From: Henckelia pumila
Lineage: Eukaryota; Streptophyta; Magnoliopsida; Lamiales; Gesneriaceae
Direction of reading: 5' to 3'
Assembly (NCBI RefSeq): GCF_033568475.1
Contig: NC_133122.1
Span: 161,102,130-161,166,129 of the forward strand
Length of the DNA stretch: 64,000 bases
In this document: positions 47,223-59,224 of the stretch, piece after piece
How positions within the stretch are numbered: position 1 is the first letter of the stretch
Layout: each line of letters starts with the position of its first letter
The notes under the pieces: model-generated
Database searches by the model: none
What the model was told of the DNA's origin: nothing
What the model saw: only the letters and a program-made list of their open reading frames with translations
Position numbers and translations under genes: made by a program

Positions 47223-48058
47223 GGGAAAGGATCCTCTACTCTACTGTGGCAAGTAGAGGGCACACCACAGCACATTTTTCTTTCTTTTTTTTTTTTTTAA
47301 TAATTTTTTTTATATATTTTAAATTCATTTTAAATTAAATTATTTTTATACCACCAACAACACAATATTCAATATTATTTTTGTTTTGCATTTTTAAATA
47401 TATTTAATTATTTATTTTTTAAAACATTTTTGAGTTTTTTTTTTTCTAAAATTTTTGGGGCTTTTGTTCTCTATTTTGACCTTTTTATACTATAAATTTT
47501 AATTTTTTTTTAAAAAAAAACATCATTTTTTTTTATCTTGTCATTATCTTGTATCATTTTTTTGTCTTATAATTGAAATTAATGATTTCAAAGAAATTAT
47601 GGGTGTTCATTATTTCGGTTAAACCGAATTATTAACTCACCGAATGAATTCAAACATTCGATTCGGTTAATTCAAAAATTTGGTTTAGTTTTAAAAAATA
47701 ATTCAATTTGATTTTTTGTTTTCATAAAAAAATTCGATTTAACCAAATTAAAAAAATTATAAATAGATCGTATTTTGATTTTGATTTTTAAATGTTTATA
47801 TATTTAATATTTTACTTAATTTTTCTTATTTTTAATTTATCAAGTATAATGTGTTTTATTATGATAAAAATCTCATATTCAATTGAAAAAAAAAACACAA
47901 AAAAAATTAGCAAAAAAAAACACAAAAACATAAATAAAAATAAAAAATTAATAATATTAAAAAAGCAAAAAAAAATAAAATTAAATTTTGTATTGTGGGT
48001 GGTAAACGATGCCACAGCACCCCTGTTGTGAGCACCCCACAACAGGGGATCCATTCCC
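47223..48058. mobile_element. Mutator-like non-autonomous transposon next to RPL4 (836 bp)
   Basis: Ends GGGAAAGGATCC (left) and, on the complement of the right end, GGGAATGGATCC, 11 of 12 matching. Flanked by identical 9-bp repeats CAAATTTAC at 47214-47222 and 48059-48067, the duplication length of Mutator-like elements. Subterminal hairpins follow both ends: CTCTACT…AGTAGAG on the left (about 47234-47258) and CCCCTGTTGTG…CCACAACAGGGG on the right (48020-48048). The core is very AT-rich and holds no transposase. It lies in the RPL4 upstream region. Confidence 0.82.
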
Positions 48059-48067
48059 CAAATTTAC

Positions 48068-48719
48068 CACTCTTTATTTGTTTAAAAAATAATGCAAATA
48101 TTTGAAATATTATTTATATGTTTCATATAATTTTTTTTGAAAAGATATGTTTCATATAATTAAATGTATACATAATATACATTTCATAAAAACAATAAAT
48201 ATAATTATTATTAACTGAAATTTATATATATATATATATATATATATTGACTATATATATATATATATTATGAAACTAAAAAATATTATTCAAATGTATA
48301 AATTTTAAAATAAGGATACAATATGACTATTTATTACAAATAATTCATAATATTAAATATAAGATATTTAAATCTTCAACTTTAATTCATAATTAAAATT
48401 CCGACTTCACAATGCTTCAATAGATAAAAAAAACATACATAAATTACAACAATATTAAAAAATAACTAAAATACATTTGCTCTATGTCATGCTTCTTTTT
48501 AAGTTTTGTGTATATTTTGAGATGTATATTAAGCTGTTCCGATGTCAAGCCAGTAGTATCTTTCATAAGGATTTCATAATCTTATGAAGGACCTCAGGCT
48601 CCTGGGTCGTCGCCTCGTTTTGTTTTGTTTTTTTTAAGTTCCATTATCTACATGTAAAGTTCTTCCATGTTTTGCCACCTATGGTCCATTCTCTCATCAT
48701 ACGTGTGAATTTGACAATC
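48068..48719. other. AT-rich spacer, no gene
   Basis: TA tracts at about 48224-48249 and 48254-48269. A short local duplication TATGTTTCATATAATT occurs twice near 48116-48160. No reading frame of interest. Confidence 0.6.
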
Positions 48720-49215
48720 ATCTACGCCAACACTCGTATCCGAATTTGATAAGGTTGTGTGCCTCTGACTCAGAGGTTAGAGCTTTTCTCATTAGCATGA
48801 CGATGTTGTGGAACATATTTCTCACACTCTCTAAGAAATTTCCACATATGTTCATGCTTGAAAGTTTGCTATTATGATTTGTCTTCAATATTTCATGAGC
48901 TTTAACAAGGACATCATCATCGCTCCATCCGCTCGGACGATGATTGTATAAATTATTGTATATACCAGAAAAGTTATTTACCAAATGATGAAATAAATAG
49001 AAATGTGATTTTACCTTCTTCCAATCTCTCTCTTTAGATTCGGTAGGACGATGCTTGTTGTAGTAATTTGTAATTAATTTTCAGAAAGCTTGATCCTTCT
49101 GGTCATTACCGATGATTGGGTCGATGCTAATAGTGGCCCATGACCTTGCAAGGAGCTTGAGTTCGTCAACTGACCAAGGTGTCTGTTTCCCATCCATCTC
49201 ATTATCAATATCGAT
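48720..49215 (-). pseudogene. PIF/Harbinger MYB/SANT-like ORF (GST-T3-like annotation class), broken
   Basis: Read leftwards from about 49215. It starts with a trihelix/MYB-like stretch (TPWSVDELKLLARSWATIS), then GNDQKDQAF, a TGA where tryptophan is expected, and NYYNKHRPTESKERDWKKVK. The last part is IYNNLYNHRPSGWSDDDVLVKAHEI, ending near 48721. This is the DNA-binding companion protein of PIF/Harbinger DNA transposons, often annotated in plants as glutathione S-transferase T3-like. No transposase (DDE) ORF is next to it. One nonsense codon and the truncated C-terminus make it a relic. Confidence 0.6.
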
Positions 49216-49356
49216 AACAATTTTTTCAAATCCCATTTGCATAGAAAAAGAAAAAAATCAAGAACGTGGAATCGAGGATGGTGTTGCATGTTCCTTATAT
49301 GCATCTGTACTCCTTGATTTATTCAAAGGTATGACCGATGGTTGTAGCAGAGAAAC

Positions 49357-49631
49357 TGTAGTAGCCTGATTTCTTAATTAAGTTAATCAACTACTTAAAC
49401 ATGCTTATTGGTCAAAACATGATTAAAGGACACCCAATTGTATTTAAAGAGTTAAAAATTGGATTCAAATCGATCGAAAATAGTTTCGAGAGGTTCAAGT
49501 TGTTGGATAGTTCGGAAGCTCCGAAGATCAACTCGAAAGCACCGAACCAGTTCGAATGCAGCGATGTACTTCGGAGGCAGAGGGTGAGTTCGGAAGCTCC
49601 GAACTCACGATTGGAAGGTTCGATCACCTTT
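49357..49631 (+). repeat. Fragment of a gypsy LTR related to the solo LTR at 19407
   Basis: Starts TGTAGTAGCCTGATTT, and like the solo LTR it continues with AACATG…GATTAAA and AAAAATTGGATT, then palindromic motifs of the type TTCGGAAGCTCCGAA (about 49510-49605). It ends abruptly where the Tekay-like LTR begins. Confidence 0.55.
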
Positions 49632-51582
49632 TGTGGGGCCTTTGGTTGCTAATCTCAATTTAGGGCAATAATTAGAAGCTAAAACAAAACATTCAAGATC
49701 ATTCAAGCAACTATTTTTTTTTTGTTTTTTAAAATCGAGAAGATCTCGCTCGATCCGCATAGAATCACCGATCGAGCGAGCAGAATATGGCAACTCTCGG
49801 GTATGAGCCAAAAGGGCCACGCTCGATTGGTGCAACAATGCCGATCGAGCGAGCCATTACCTGCTCGAAAAATATGCAGTTCAGCTCTTGCGATGCTGTC
49901 AAAATTAGGTACCAAGCATAAAAATCAATTCTGAAATATATACATAACCATGTCTCAAGTGTTAAATAAAAACTCATGCAATTCTTACATCAACTAGTAG
50001 TTTGCAAAACATGAAAAATATTAAACTACACAAGTTGTTCACCATGCTATTCAACTACAACCAAACCATATAGTTTCTAAACATGCTTGATAAGGCTCTA
50101 AAGACATCACTTCAGCTACAACAACCCGAGTCCCACGTCTAGACTCTCTCTCTCGCTACCCACGTCGATTCTGGCCAGCTCCTACCCCATCTGTTGTCAT
50201 GCACACATACAAAACAAGACAACAGCCAAAAACATCCTGTAAGAATATAATTCTCAGTATAATCAACATATACATGCGTTAAAATAACATCATATCAACT
50301 CTAAACATATCGACTCAAGAATAGAGTAATATAACACATATATCAAGAATTGATTCATATCAAACTTTGCCATCAAGATTCGTATCCGTTCTTGACATGT
50401 ATATCCATCTATCGTCGTCACATCTGACTCAAAACTAAGGTCGTATCAGACCTTGGCATAAGAATCAATTCATATATCCTATCATATAAAGTCAAATAAA
50501 GATCCACTACCTGAAATGGATCGACAACATCAATTCTAAATCAAGAATAAACGATAAACAAGTATGTGATTTAACGGGATAAATCAAGAAGCTTCATTCT
50601 CGAGTTTCGAATCCCTGAATCTCGATGTCATCTTATACCTTCTTATTCTCGTTCTTGAAATGCTACAAATCTGAAATAAATCATCAAGAACACACATCAA
50701 AATCTATTCAATTTCCCAACTTAATCTTCAATACAAAAAAACTTCAAACCTCGCTTCTATCTTGATCAAAGCTTGCTCGGTTCAAAGACTAACTATCGAG
50801 TCAATCAATCTCTTGTCAAAACTGAAATTTAAGTGTCCATAAGCAATATATATCAGCAATAGCATCATAACATATTCAGCTCACTCACAAGATAACAAAA
50901 CAACTTCAAATCATAAACCGACGGCGTAACGACTGAAAACTGGTAACCGAATCAATATCACAATCAATATACCAATCTCATACACTTCAAATATATCCCA
51001 TATCAGCACATACACGTTCCAAGACAGAAATTCAGAAGGTAGGATTTTCGAAAATGCTTCATAAAATCATAACAATTCCGTACGACGTTCTTTTTCCGAT
51101 CCGTCTTCGAATATACGCTCGGTGCTAGCTCTTATACGCATATAATCAATAATAATAAAATTCCATCATATCTTCAAAAATTCAACGATGATAGAACTTA
51201 AGAAAATATATACCAGAACGTAGCTCTCAAAGCGGTGATCACAGATATATAATAGATTCTGAATTGTGACGGCCGAATATCAAAGAATCGAAGCTTCGAA
51301 CCGACAAAAATGGCGTAAGGGTTGTGCTGAAAAGTTCTTCTCCTCCTTCTGCTAAGAATTCACGTTTAATGCTAAGGAAACAAGTGGAATAAGAGAGATA
51401 TATAAGCATATTTGCAGTTTAGCCCCTGAGAACTTTCAGTACTTGCAAATCAATCCTCGTCAATTTTTTTAATTCAATTTCAATCCTAAATAATTTAAGA
51501 ATATTAGAATTTAAATCTAAACTCCATATATTCTCAAATTAAATAATCTCGAATTAAAATTAAATAATTTTGGGGCATTACA
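49632..51582 (-). repeat. 3' LTR of the Tekay-like gypsy element (left edge tentative)
   Basis: The inner end is well supported. On the minus strand AGAGAGGGAGAAA, a polypurine tract, is followed by TGTAATGCCCC at 51582. A TATA-like CTTATATATCTC lies at about 51392-51403 on the minus strand. The proposed outer end is TGTGGGGCC at 49632 on the plus strand. Its partner LTR is outside the window, so the boundary cannot be checked. The outer part holds GATCGAGCGAG repeats (49741-49856). Confidence 0.5.
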
Positions 51583-51652
51583 TTTCTCCCTCTCTAAGAC
51601 ATGAGTTCGTTCTCGAATTCATAAGCAATCTGTAACAAATAAGACAATGAAA

Positions 51653-53433
51653 TTACAGAAATACTGAATAAGAATCACACCAGTGAAATAGATCAGGGAA
51701 CCTCTGTCTCATGTCTTTTTCAGTCTCCCACGTAGCTTCTTCAGTTCCATGTCGACTCCACTGAACTTTAACTAACGGAATAGTCTTGTTTCTGAGTTGC
51801 TTTTATTTACGATCAAGAATCTGAATCGGCTTCTCAAAATAACTCAGAGTATCATCGAGTTCAGCTTCATCTACTTGGATAATATGTGATATATTAGGGT
51901 GACATTTCCTCAGCATAGAAACATGGAATACATCGTGAATACCAGATAAAGCTGAAGACAATGCAAGTCGATAAGTAAGATCGCCTATCTTCTCCAGAAT
52001 CTCATAAGGTCCAATAAATCGTGGAGACAATTTCCCTCTCTTGCCAAATCGAACTGTACATTTGAAAGGTGAAATCTTCAAGAATACTCTGTCTCCCTGC
52101 TCAAAACTCAAAGGTCAACGTCTCACATTTGCATACTTTGCCTGTCTATCCTGAGCTGTCTTCATTCGCTTTTGAATGAGTTTCACCTTATCAGTCATCT
52201 CTCTAATCATATCAGGACCAATATCAGGTACCTCTGTAATATCATCTCAGTACAATGGTGATCTGCACTTCTTTCCATACAACGCTTCAAATGGAGCCAT
52301 CTCAATACTAGTCTGATAGCTGTTGTTGTACGAGAACTCCACGAGTGGTAATGAATCTTGCTAGTTAGTGCTAAAATCAAGCACTACAGCTCTGAGAATA
52401 TCCTCAAGCGTTTGAATCATTCGTTCTGACTGTCCGTTAGTTTGAGGATGATAATCAATACTTAAATTCAATTGCGTACCTAGAGATTGTTGCAGACTGT
52501 GCCAAAAATGAGAAGTAAATCTAGGGTCACGATCAGACACAATATATTTAGGCACACCATGCAATCTTACCACTTCTCTGACATATATTTATGTCATCTG
52601 ATCATGTCGATATGTCATTCTGTATGGAATGAAACAAGCTGATTTCTTCAATCTGTCAATAATCACCCAAATCGCATCACAACCTCGGGATAAATGTGGC
52701 AACTTTGTCACAAAGTCCATAGAAATATGATCCCATTTCCATTCAGAAATTGACAAACTCTGTAATAGACCATCAGGTTTCTTTCTCTCAGCCTTCACCT
52801 GTTGGCAATTCATACATTTAGATATATATTTAGTGACATCTGATTTCATCTGTTTCCACCAATAATGATTTTTCAAATCATTATACATCTATCTGCCACC
52901 CGGATGAATACTGAATCTACTACAATGCGCTTTTTTTAGTATCTGCTGTTTCAAATCAGAAACATCTGGAACAAATATTCGGTTATTCACATATAAAACA
53001 TCATCAAATCTAACCTTATATTCAGATTGATGTCCAGACTTAACCATTTCAACGGATTTCTGAATACTCTGATCTTATTTCTGTGCATCTTTAATTTGAA
53101 TCAACAACTCAGGCTCAGATCGAATAGCACAAACTCGAATAGGCTTCATATATGTCTCAAATGTCAATCCAGAAATACAAAAATCTTCAATCAAACTAGA
53201 TACACCTACAATAGATAATGATAAAGCACATACCTTCCTACTTAGGGCATATGTAGCATTTGACTTTCCTGGATAATATTTGATCTCACAATCAAAGTCC
53301 TTCAGTAAATATAGCCATCTTCGTTGCCTCATATTCAATTCAGATTGCGAAAACAGATATTTCAGACTCTTATGATCCGAATAAATTTCAAACTTCTCAT
53401 CGTACAGATAATGTCGCCATATCTTCAAATGAC
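51653..53433 (-). pseudogene. pol: Tekay-like gypsy pol: RNase H, integrase and chromodomain, with stops
   Basis: From right to left: RNase H/connection ([20 protein letters not shown]), integrase zinc region (HYWWKQMKSDV, CMNCQQVKAERKKP), integrase core ([31 protein letters not shown]), C-terminal integrase domain (GDRVFLKISP, KLSPRFIGPYEIL) and a chromodomain (VKVQWSRHGTEEATWE) ending at TAA 51653. The chromodomain places it among chromoviruses, probably Tekay. In-frame stops occur near 53073, 52888, 52586, 52361, 52246, 52112 and 51803. Most replace Gln, Trp or Arg codons. It was already dead, or died soon after, and is split from its reverse transcriptase by copia copy B. Confidence 0.85.
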
Positions 53434-55295
53434 TGTAGGAAAACTGGCGTTCAGATCAATCACGATTGATACCCGGTGCAGCGGAAGTTTAAAATTTTAT
53501 CATGGAACAATTCCATGGTGTGGGTATCAACCGTTCAACGATTAAATTATAAGTGTGTGTAAAATTCAAATAACAATTAATTAAATTTTACCTTCAATCT
53601 CGAAGCGAGATTATTGGACACCAACAGAATTAATCTGCTCTTGTTGTCTCTCCCTGGAACCGATGAACTCCTTCAATCAGGTCCACGAATGGGGTTTAAA
53701 TCCCTCTGATAGATTGCACTAGAAAATCTATCAGAAGTTTTCTGCGAAGAGATTAAACGAATCTGATTCGTTATTCCTGACTGCAATTAAAAATCACAGA
53801 CCGGAAATTCTCTGACAGAGCAAGGAGGGGCGGCCGAATTGTGAGAGTGAAAGGGGCTAGGGTTTCGAAAATTCTGCTCTCAAAATAATGACCTGTTGTC
53901 CGTAATTTCTGTACTGCAATAACTTATTTATAATGCAGGCCACTAACAGCTTAGGGCCCATTAGTCATAAGTTGAGGCCCGACAAGCAAAGCCCGCACGT
54001 TCAGAAATTAATATAAAATTCATCGTGACTCCGATCGATGAACCGATTTCACCAATGTGCACAGAAACCATTTCTGCACATTTTAAAGTCAAAATAAATT
54101 TTCCTGAATCCGAATTCAGTGGTTTCCAAAAATGTCCATCCCTATGTCATTTTAGGAAATCCTACTCCCTTACTCTTATTTAAGAAGTCCAACTCCTTAG
54201 TTCATTAAATTTAAATCTTTAAATTTAACTATCTCAACGGGGATTAAAACTCCATTACACTGTGTGACCCTCAATGGTTCAGGGATACAGCTAGCCGTGG
54301 GCTCACAACTCCTTGTGACTCGGAACAACGATTTCCGACTTGCCCAACGAATCATGGTAAAGCGCCTAGCAACATCGCCCCATGATTCCCTAGGTATCAC
54401 TGATAGTGCCTACAAGAACCAGTAGATTTTGGTTAGCGTACAGTACGGTCCCTTCATCCAAATATCCCGATCGAATCAACAACCATTGGTATATCGAGAG
54501 TCGCTCAAGATTCGATAACTATGCAATACATCTTGAAGATCAAATTAGTGACATCGCATGTGCTACTAAGAAACCATTTCTTAAATCACATCAAGTACTC
54601 TGGCCAGAGATTTGTCACACTAATATCTCCTCAGATCGCATAGGATATCCACACTCGCAAGTATGTGGTGAATCCTTGACAACAATGCATCGACTCCTAT
54701 ATGTGTCGTAACTGTACCCAATCTCGACACCTGATGACCCCATAGAGTCGGTAAACGAGTCAAAGCACAGCACTAGCATATAGAGTCTCCATGATGTTTC
54801 AAGTCGTAAGGACTAATGGTGTACAACCAAAACCGCGGACTTTATCCACTCGATAAGTGATAACCACTTGGAAAGTCCGGATAGGGTAGTTCGATTATTC
54901 ATCCTATGAATATCCATTTGCATGCTTCGAACATCTCCATGTTCCCTACCAATGAAACGTGGTACTTCGCATCGCAAATGCTAGTCTCAAACTCGAGCGA
55001 TCCTTATCCTTATTATCGGACGGCTCAATCGACTAGGAACAGTTTAGAATATACAGTGACTATAAGATGTATTTCATGATAGACATCTCCATGTTCTACC
55101 ACATCTTACATACACTATGGTATATTCAAGATCTTTATCAAAACAACAATAGTATATCACAATATAACAATATGAAGTAATATAAAGTCATTGCCATTAA
55201 TAAAAGTGTAAATTACATTAAACAAAAGATTGTTTTTACAAAGAGTCATCAAAGCCCATAGCCACAAGTTGGCTCACTGGGCACCCACTCTTTCA
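53434..55295 (-). repeat. 3' LTR of copia copy B (1862 bp)
   Basis: On the plus strand it starts TGTAGGAAAACTGG and ends CACTCTTTCA. The minus-strand TATA box TTATAAATAA is at 53934-53943. The purine tract GGGCAAGTGGGAGAT adjoins it on the minus strand (55296-55310). Confidence 0.9.
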
Positions 55296-55309
55296 ATCTC
55301 CCACTTGCC

Positions 55310-58300
55310 CTATAGCCAACTAGTCATACTACGTAGACCCATTGCTTCGCGATGTTTGTCAAACAATGGTCCTGGCAAGGGATTAGTAAGCGGATCAGCG
55401 ATATTGTCTGCAGAGGCCACTCGTTCGACAGTGATGTCTCCTCTTTCCACAATCTCCCGGATGATGTGGTATTTCCTCAGTACGTGTTTGGATCTTTGAT
55501 GAGACCTTGGTTCCTTTGCTTGAGCAACGGCACCCGTGTTGTCGCAGTACACCGGGACTGGACCAACAAATTCAGGAATGACGCCCAACTCTTGGACGAA
55601 ATTCCTCATCCAAACGGCCTCTTTAGCAGCAGCTGATGCTGCAATGTATTCAGCCTCAGTGGTGGAATCCGCTGTGGTGTCCTGCTTGGAACTCTTCCAA
55701 GAGACAGCACCGCCATTGAGCATGAATACAAATCCAGAGGTTGACTTCGAGTCATCCACGTCACTTTGGAAGCTAGAGTCGGTATAGCCTTCCAATTTGA
55801 GTTCTCGTCCTCCATAGACCATGAACATATTCTTAGTCCTTCGTAAGTACTTAAGAATGTCCTTCACGGCTTTCCAATGCATTTGACCAGGATTAGACTG
55901 ATATCTGCTCGTGACACTCAGAGCAAATGCTACATCCGGCCTGGTAGATATCATCCCATACATGATACTACCTATAGCTGACGCATATGGTACATGTGTC
56001 ATATTCTCTATCTCTGCATCAGTCTTGGGACACATAGACTTGGATAAAGAAACTCCATGACACATGGGTAGATGTCCTCTCTTGGACCCATCCATTGAAA
56101 ACCGTTTCAATATGGTGTCGATGTAGGTTGATTGTGTGAGTCCTATCATTCTCTTAGATCTATCTCTATAGATCTGTATCCCAAGAATGTAGGATGCCTC
56201 ACCCAAATCCTTCATCGAGAATCTACCTGATAACCATATCTTTGTTGACTGCAACATCCCTACGTCATTCCCAATGAGTAGGATGTCATCAACATAAAGT
56301 ACTAAGAATGTCACCGCATCCTTAACTACTTTCTTGTACACGCATGGTTCCTCCGGATTCTTGATGAAACCAAAATCTTTTATTGTTTCATCAAATTTCT
56401 GGTTCCAACTTCTTGATGCTTGTTTTAGACCATAAATTGATCTCTGAAGCTTGCATACCTTATGCTCGCTTTCCATGGATGTGAACCCTTCAGGCTGCTT
56501 CATATAGATTTCCTCCTTAATGTCTCCATTAAGAAAAGCAGTCTTCACATCCATTTGCCATATCTCATAGTCATACCATGCAGCTATGGCAATAAGGATT
56601 CTTATGGACTTGAACATAGCAACTGGTGAAAAGGTTTCATCATAGTCAACTCCTTGCCTTTGAGTATAACCTTTCGCCACCAATCGCGCCTTGTAGGTCA
56701 ATACCTTACCATCAGGCCCAAGCTTTCTTTTGTAGATCCATTTACACCCTATTGGAACAATTCCATCGGGAGGATCTACTAAAGACCAAACTTGGTTTGT
56801 ATGCATCGAATCCAATTCTGACTGCATAGCTTCAAGCCATAAATTCGAATCCGCATCAGAAATTGCTTCCTTGAAGTTTCTTGGATCACATCCAATGTCG
56901 GGTTCATCTTGACCCCCTTCAAGAAGAAGACCATATCGAACTGGAGGTCTAGAAGTCCTCTCGGATCTTCTAGATTCAGACGTGTCCAGCAATGGTTCCT
57001 GAGGTGTAGGATCGTTATTTTGTATTTCGGGTTCTTCTCGAACTTCTTCGAGTTCCATCATCTCGCCTTTCTTATCCAATAAGAACTCCTTCTCCAAGAA
57101 GGTGGCATTCCTAGAAACAAACACCTTTGTTTCAGCAGGATAATAGAAATAATATCCGATTGAGTTCTTCGGATACCCCACAAAATAACATAAGCTGGAT
57201 CGACTATCCAACTTATCTCCCACTGTCTGCTTCACGTAAGCAGGACATCCCCAAATCCTCAAGTACGAATACTTAGGAGCTTTGCCATTCCATAACTCGT
57301 ATGGTGTTTTGTCCACTGCTTTAGTGTGGACGTTGTTCAACAACAATACCGCCGTTTCAAGCGCATAGCCCCAAAACGAAGGTGGAAGCTCAGTGAAGCT
57401 CATCATAGATCGAACCATGTCCAACAAAGTTCGATTACGACGCTCCGATACACCATTAAGCTGTGGTGTCATAGGAGGAGTCCACTGAGAGAGAATCCCA
57501 TTCTCTTTCAGATAGTCCAAAAACTCGGTACTCAAGTATTCTCCACCTCGATCCGATCGAAGTGCTTTAATACTTTTACCTAACTTGTTTTCTACTTCAG
57601 CCCTGAATTCTTTGAACTTTTCAAATGCTTCAGACTTATATTTCATTAAATATAAATACCCATACCTTGAATAATCACCAGTAAAGGTAATGAAGTAGGT
57701 GTGGCCATGTTGAGTCCCTACTCTAAATGGACCACAAACATCTGTATGGATCAAATCCAACAGATTCTGACTACGCTCAGGTTTCCCCTTAAAAGGAGAT
57801 TTAGTCATTTTTCCTTTTAGGCAGGATTCACAAGTAGGTAGAGAGTTAATATCAGACATATCAAACATGCCCTCTCCCACTAGCTTGTTCATCCTCCTTG
57901 AGGAAATATGACCTAGCCTAGCGTGCCAAAGGTTTGCCGGGTTTTGACTATCGATTTTCCTTTTGTTTGTTGTAGCCGGTTTATCAATATAATTTATTGA
58001 AACGTCTTTCAGTTTTAAGTTGTATAGATCGTTTTCAAGTTGTCCATTTCCAATAAAACATTCATTCTTGTAAATATTGCAAATCCCATTCACAAAATTG
58101 CAAGAATAACCATCTCTATCTAACATAGAAACAGAAATAATGTTTTTAATTAAATCCGGAACAAATAAAATATCTCTTAAAAATAACTTAAAACCGTTCT
58201 GCAAAATTAAACAAACATCTCCAATGGCTGTAGCTTCAACTCTGGAACCATTCCCGAGCCTCAGCTGGGTCTCACCCATTCTAAGCCTGCGACTTCTTGT

Positions 58301-59224
58301 CATCACCTGCAAATCATTGCAAATGTGAGATCCACATCCGGTATCCAATACCCAAGAAGTAGTATTAAGTGAAATGTTTATTTCAATATAGAACATACCC
58401 TTTGCAGTTCCCAACTGCTCTAGATATTCCTTGCAGTTGCGCTTCCAATGACCGGGCTTCTTGCAGTAATGGCAAACATCCTTGGATTTTTCCATTTTTG
58501 AAGCCTTTGTCTTGTGCTTCTTCTCGGGCTCGACTTTCTTGGGTGGGGCAGAACGTTTCTTGCCCTTCATACTTGGCCCCTTCTTAGCAGAAGATGAGGA
58601 GCCCACCAAGAAAGCTGGCTTATCCTTCTTAAGTGTGGTTTCATATGTCACAAGCATATTGACCATCTCTTCAAGGGTGGCCTCTATCTTGTTCATATTG
58701 AAATTTACCACAAATCCATCAAATGAAGAAGGAAGAGACAGAAGCAGTAAATCCACATTGAGTTCATGCTCCAACACCAAATCAAGGGTCTCCAGCTTCT
58801 GTATGAGCCAAATCACTCGTACCCCATGATCACGGACCGAAGTCCCTTCACGCATGCGACACGTCATTAGCTCCTTAACAGTAGCGAACCTTTCAGCCCT
58901 CGATTGAGCCCCAAAAAGTTCCTTGAGTTGAGCGTGAATGTCAGCAGCATTCACGGTGTCCTCAAATCGCCTCTGGAGTTCATCAGACATCGAGGCTTGC
59001 ATATAGCATTTGGTCTTGATGTCATGGTCCCACCATGCATCAAGTTTGGCCAATTCCTCCGGACTTACGTCAGCTGGAGCTTCCTTCGGAGGTGATTTCT
59101 CTAACACGTAGAGCATCTTCTCCGAAGTCAAGACAATCTTCAACTTCCGGAACCATTCCGTATAGTTCGCGCCAGTTAACTTGTTTTGTTCGAGGATCGA
59201 GAATAAAGGATTACGCGAATTCAT
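55310..59224 (-). CDS. gag-pol: Copia gag-pol polyprotein, intact, 1304 residues
   Basis: Single frame encoding all functions for retrotransposition. Gag spans residues 1 to about 285 with zinc knuckle CHYCKKPGHWKRNC (251-264). The protease site is WVLDTGCGSH (DTG 294-296). GAG-pre-integrase has LWHARLGH (432-439), with zinc cysteines in CESCLKGK. The integrase catalytic triad is D495 (HTDVCGPF), D558 (SDRGGEY) and E594 (SERRNRTL), with 35 residues between the last two. Reverse transcriptase has QMDVKTAFLNG and YVDD (977-980). RNase H has GYTDSSFQSD, TTEAEYIAAS and YCDNTGAVAQ. Two oddities compared with copy A: FTGDYSR in place of FTDDYSR, and ADPLTNPLPG in place of ADPLTKPLPG. Neither is a catalytic residue. 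It looks Tork/Angela-like, but the lineage is not certain. Confidence 0.93.
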   Translation of the reverse strand: MNSRNPLFSILEQNKLTGANYTEWFRKLKIVLTSEKMLYVLEKSPPKEAPADVSPEELAKLDAWWDHDIKTKCYMQASMSDELQRRFEDTVNAADIHAQLKELFGAQSRAERFATVKELMTCRMREGTSVRDHGVRVIWLIQKLETLDLVLEHELNVDLLLLSLPSSFDGFVVNFNMNKIEATLEEMVNMLVTYETTLKKDKPAFLVGSSSSAKKGPSMKGKKRSAPPKKVEPEKKHKTKASKMEKSKDVCHYCKKPGHWKRNCKEYLEQLGTAKGMFYIEINISLNTTSWVLDTGCGSHICNDLQVMTRSRRLRMGETQLRLGNGSRVEATAIGDVCLILQNGFKLFLRDILFVPDLIKNIISVSMLDRDGYSCNFVNGICNIYKNECFIGNGQLENDLYNLKLKDVSINYIDKPATTNKRKIDSQNPANLWHARLGHISSRRMNKLVGEGMFDMSDINSLPTCESCLKGKMTKSPFKGKPERSQNLLDLIHTDVCGPFRVGTQHGHTYFITFTGDYSRYGYLYLMKYKSEAFEKFKEFRAEVENKLGKSIKALRSDRGGEYLSTEFLDYLKENGILSQWTPPMTPQLNGVSERRNRTLLDMVRSMMSFTELPPSFWGYALETAVLLLNNVHTKAVDKTPYELWNGKAPKYSYLRIWGCPAYVKQTVGDKLDSRSSLCYFVGYPKNSIGYYFYYPAETKVFVSRNATFLEKEFLLDKKGEMMELEEVREEPEIQNNDPTPQEPLLDTSESRRSERTSRPPVRYGLLLEGGQDEPDIGCDPRNFKEAISDADSNLWLEAMQSELDSMHTNQVWSLVDPPDGIVPIGCKWIYKRKLGPDGKVLTYKARLVAKGYTQRQGVDYDETFSPVAMFKSIRILIAIAAWYDYEIWQMDVKTAFLNGDIKEEIYMKQPEGFTSMESEHKVCKLQRSIYGLKQASRSWNQKFDETIKDFGFIKNPEEPCVYKKVVKDAVTFLVLYVDDILLIGNDVGMLQSTKIWLSGRFSMKDLGEASYILGIQIYRDRSKRMIGLTQSTYIDTILKRFSMDGSKRGHLPMCHGVSLSKSMCPKTDAEIENMTHVPYASAIGSIMYGMISTRPDVAFALSVTSRYQSNPGQMHWKAVKDILKYLRRTKNMFMVYGGRELKLEGYTDSSFQSDVDDSKSTSGFVFMLNGGAVSWKSSKQDTTADSTTEAEYIAASAAAKEAVWMRNFVQELGVIPEFVGPVPVYCDNTGAVAQAKEPRSHQRSKHVLRKYHIIREIVERGDITVERVASADNIADPLTNPLPGPLFDKHREAMGLRSMTSWL

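Noticed and set aside
54406..54711. 101-codon frame, repeated identically at 62104-62409
   Set aside because: It lies inside both LTRs of copia copy B. Identity reflects the LTR pair, and the frame matches no protein family I know.
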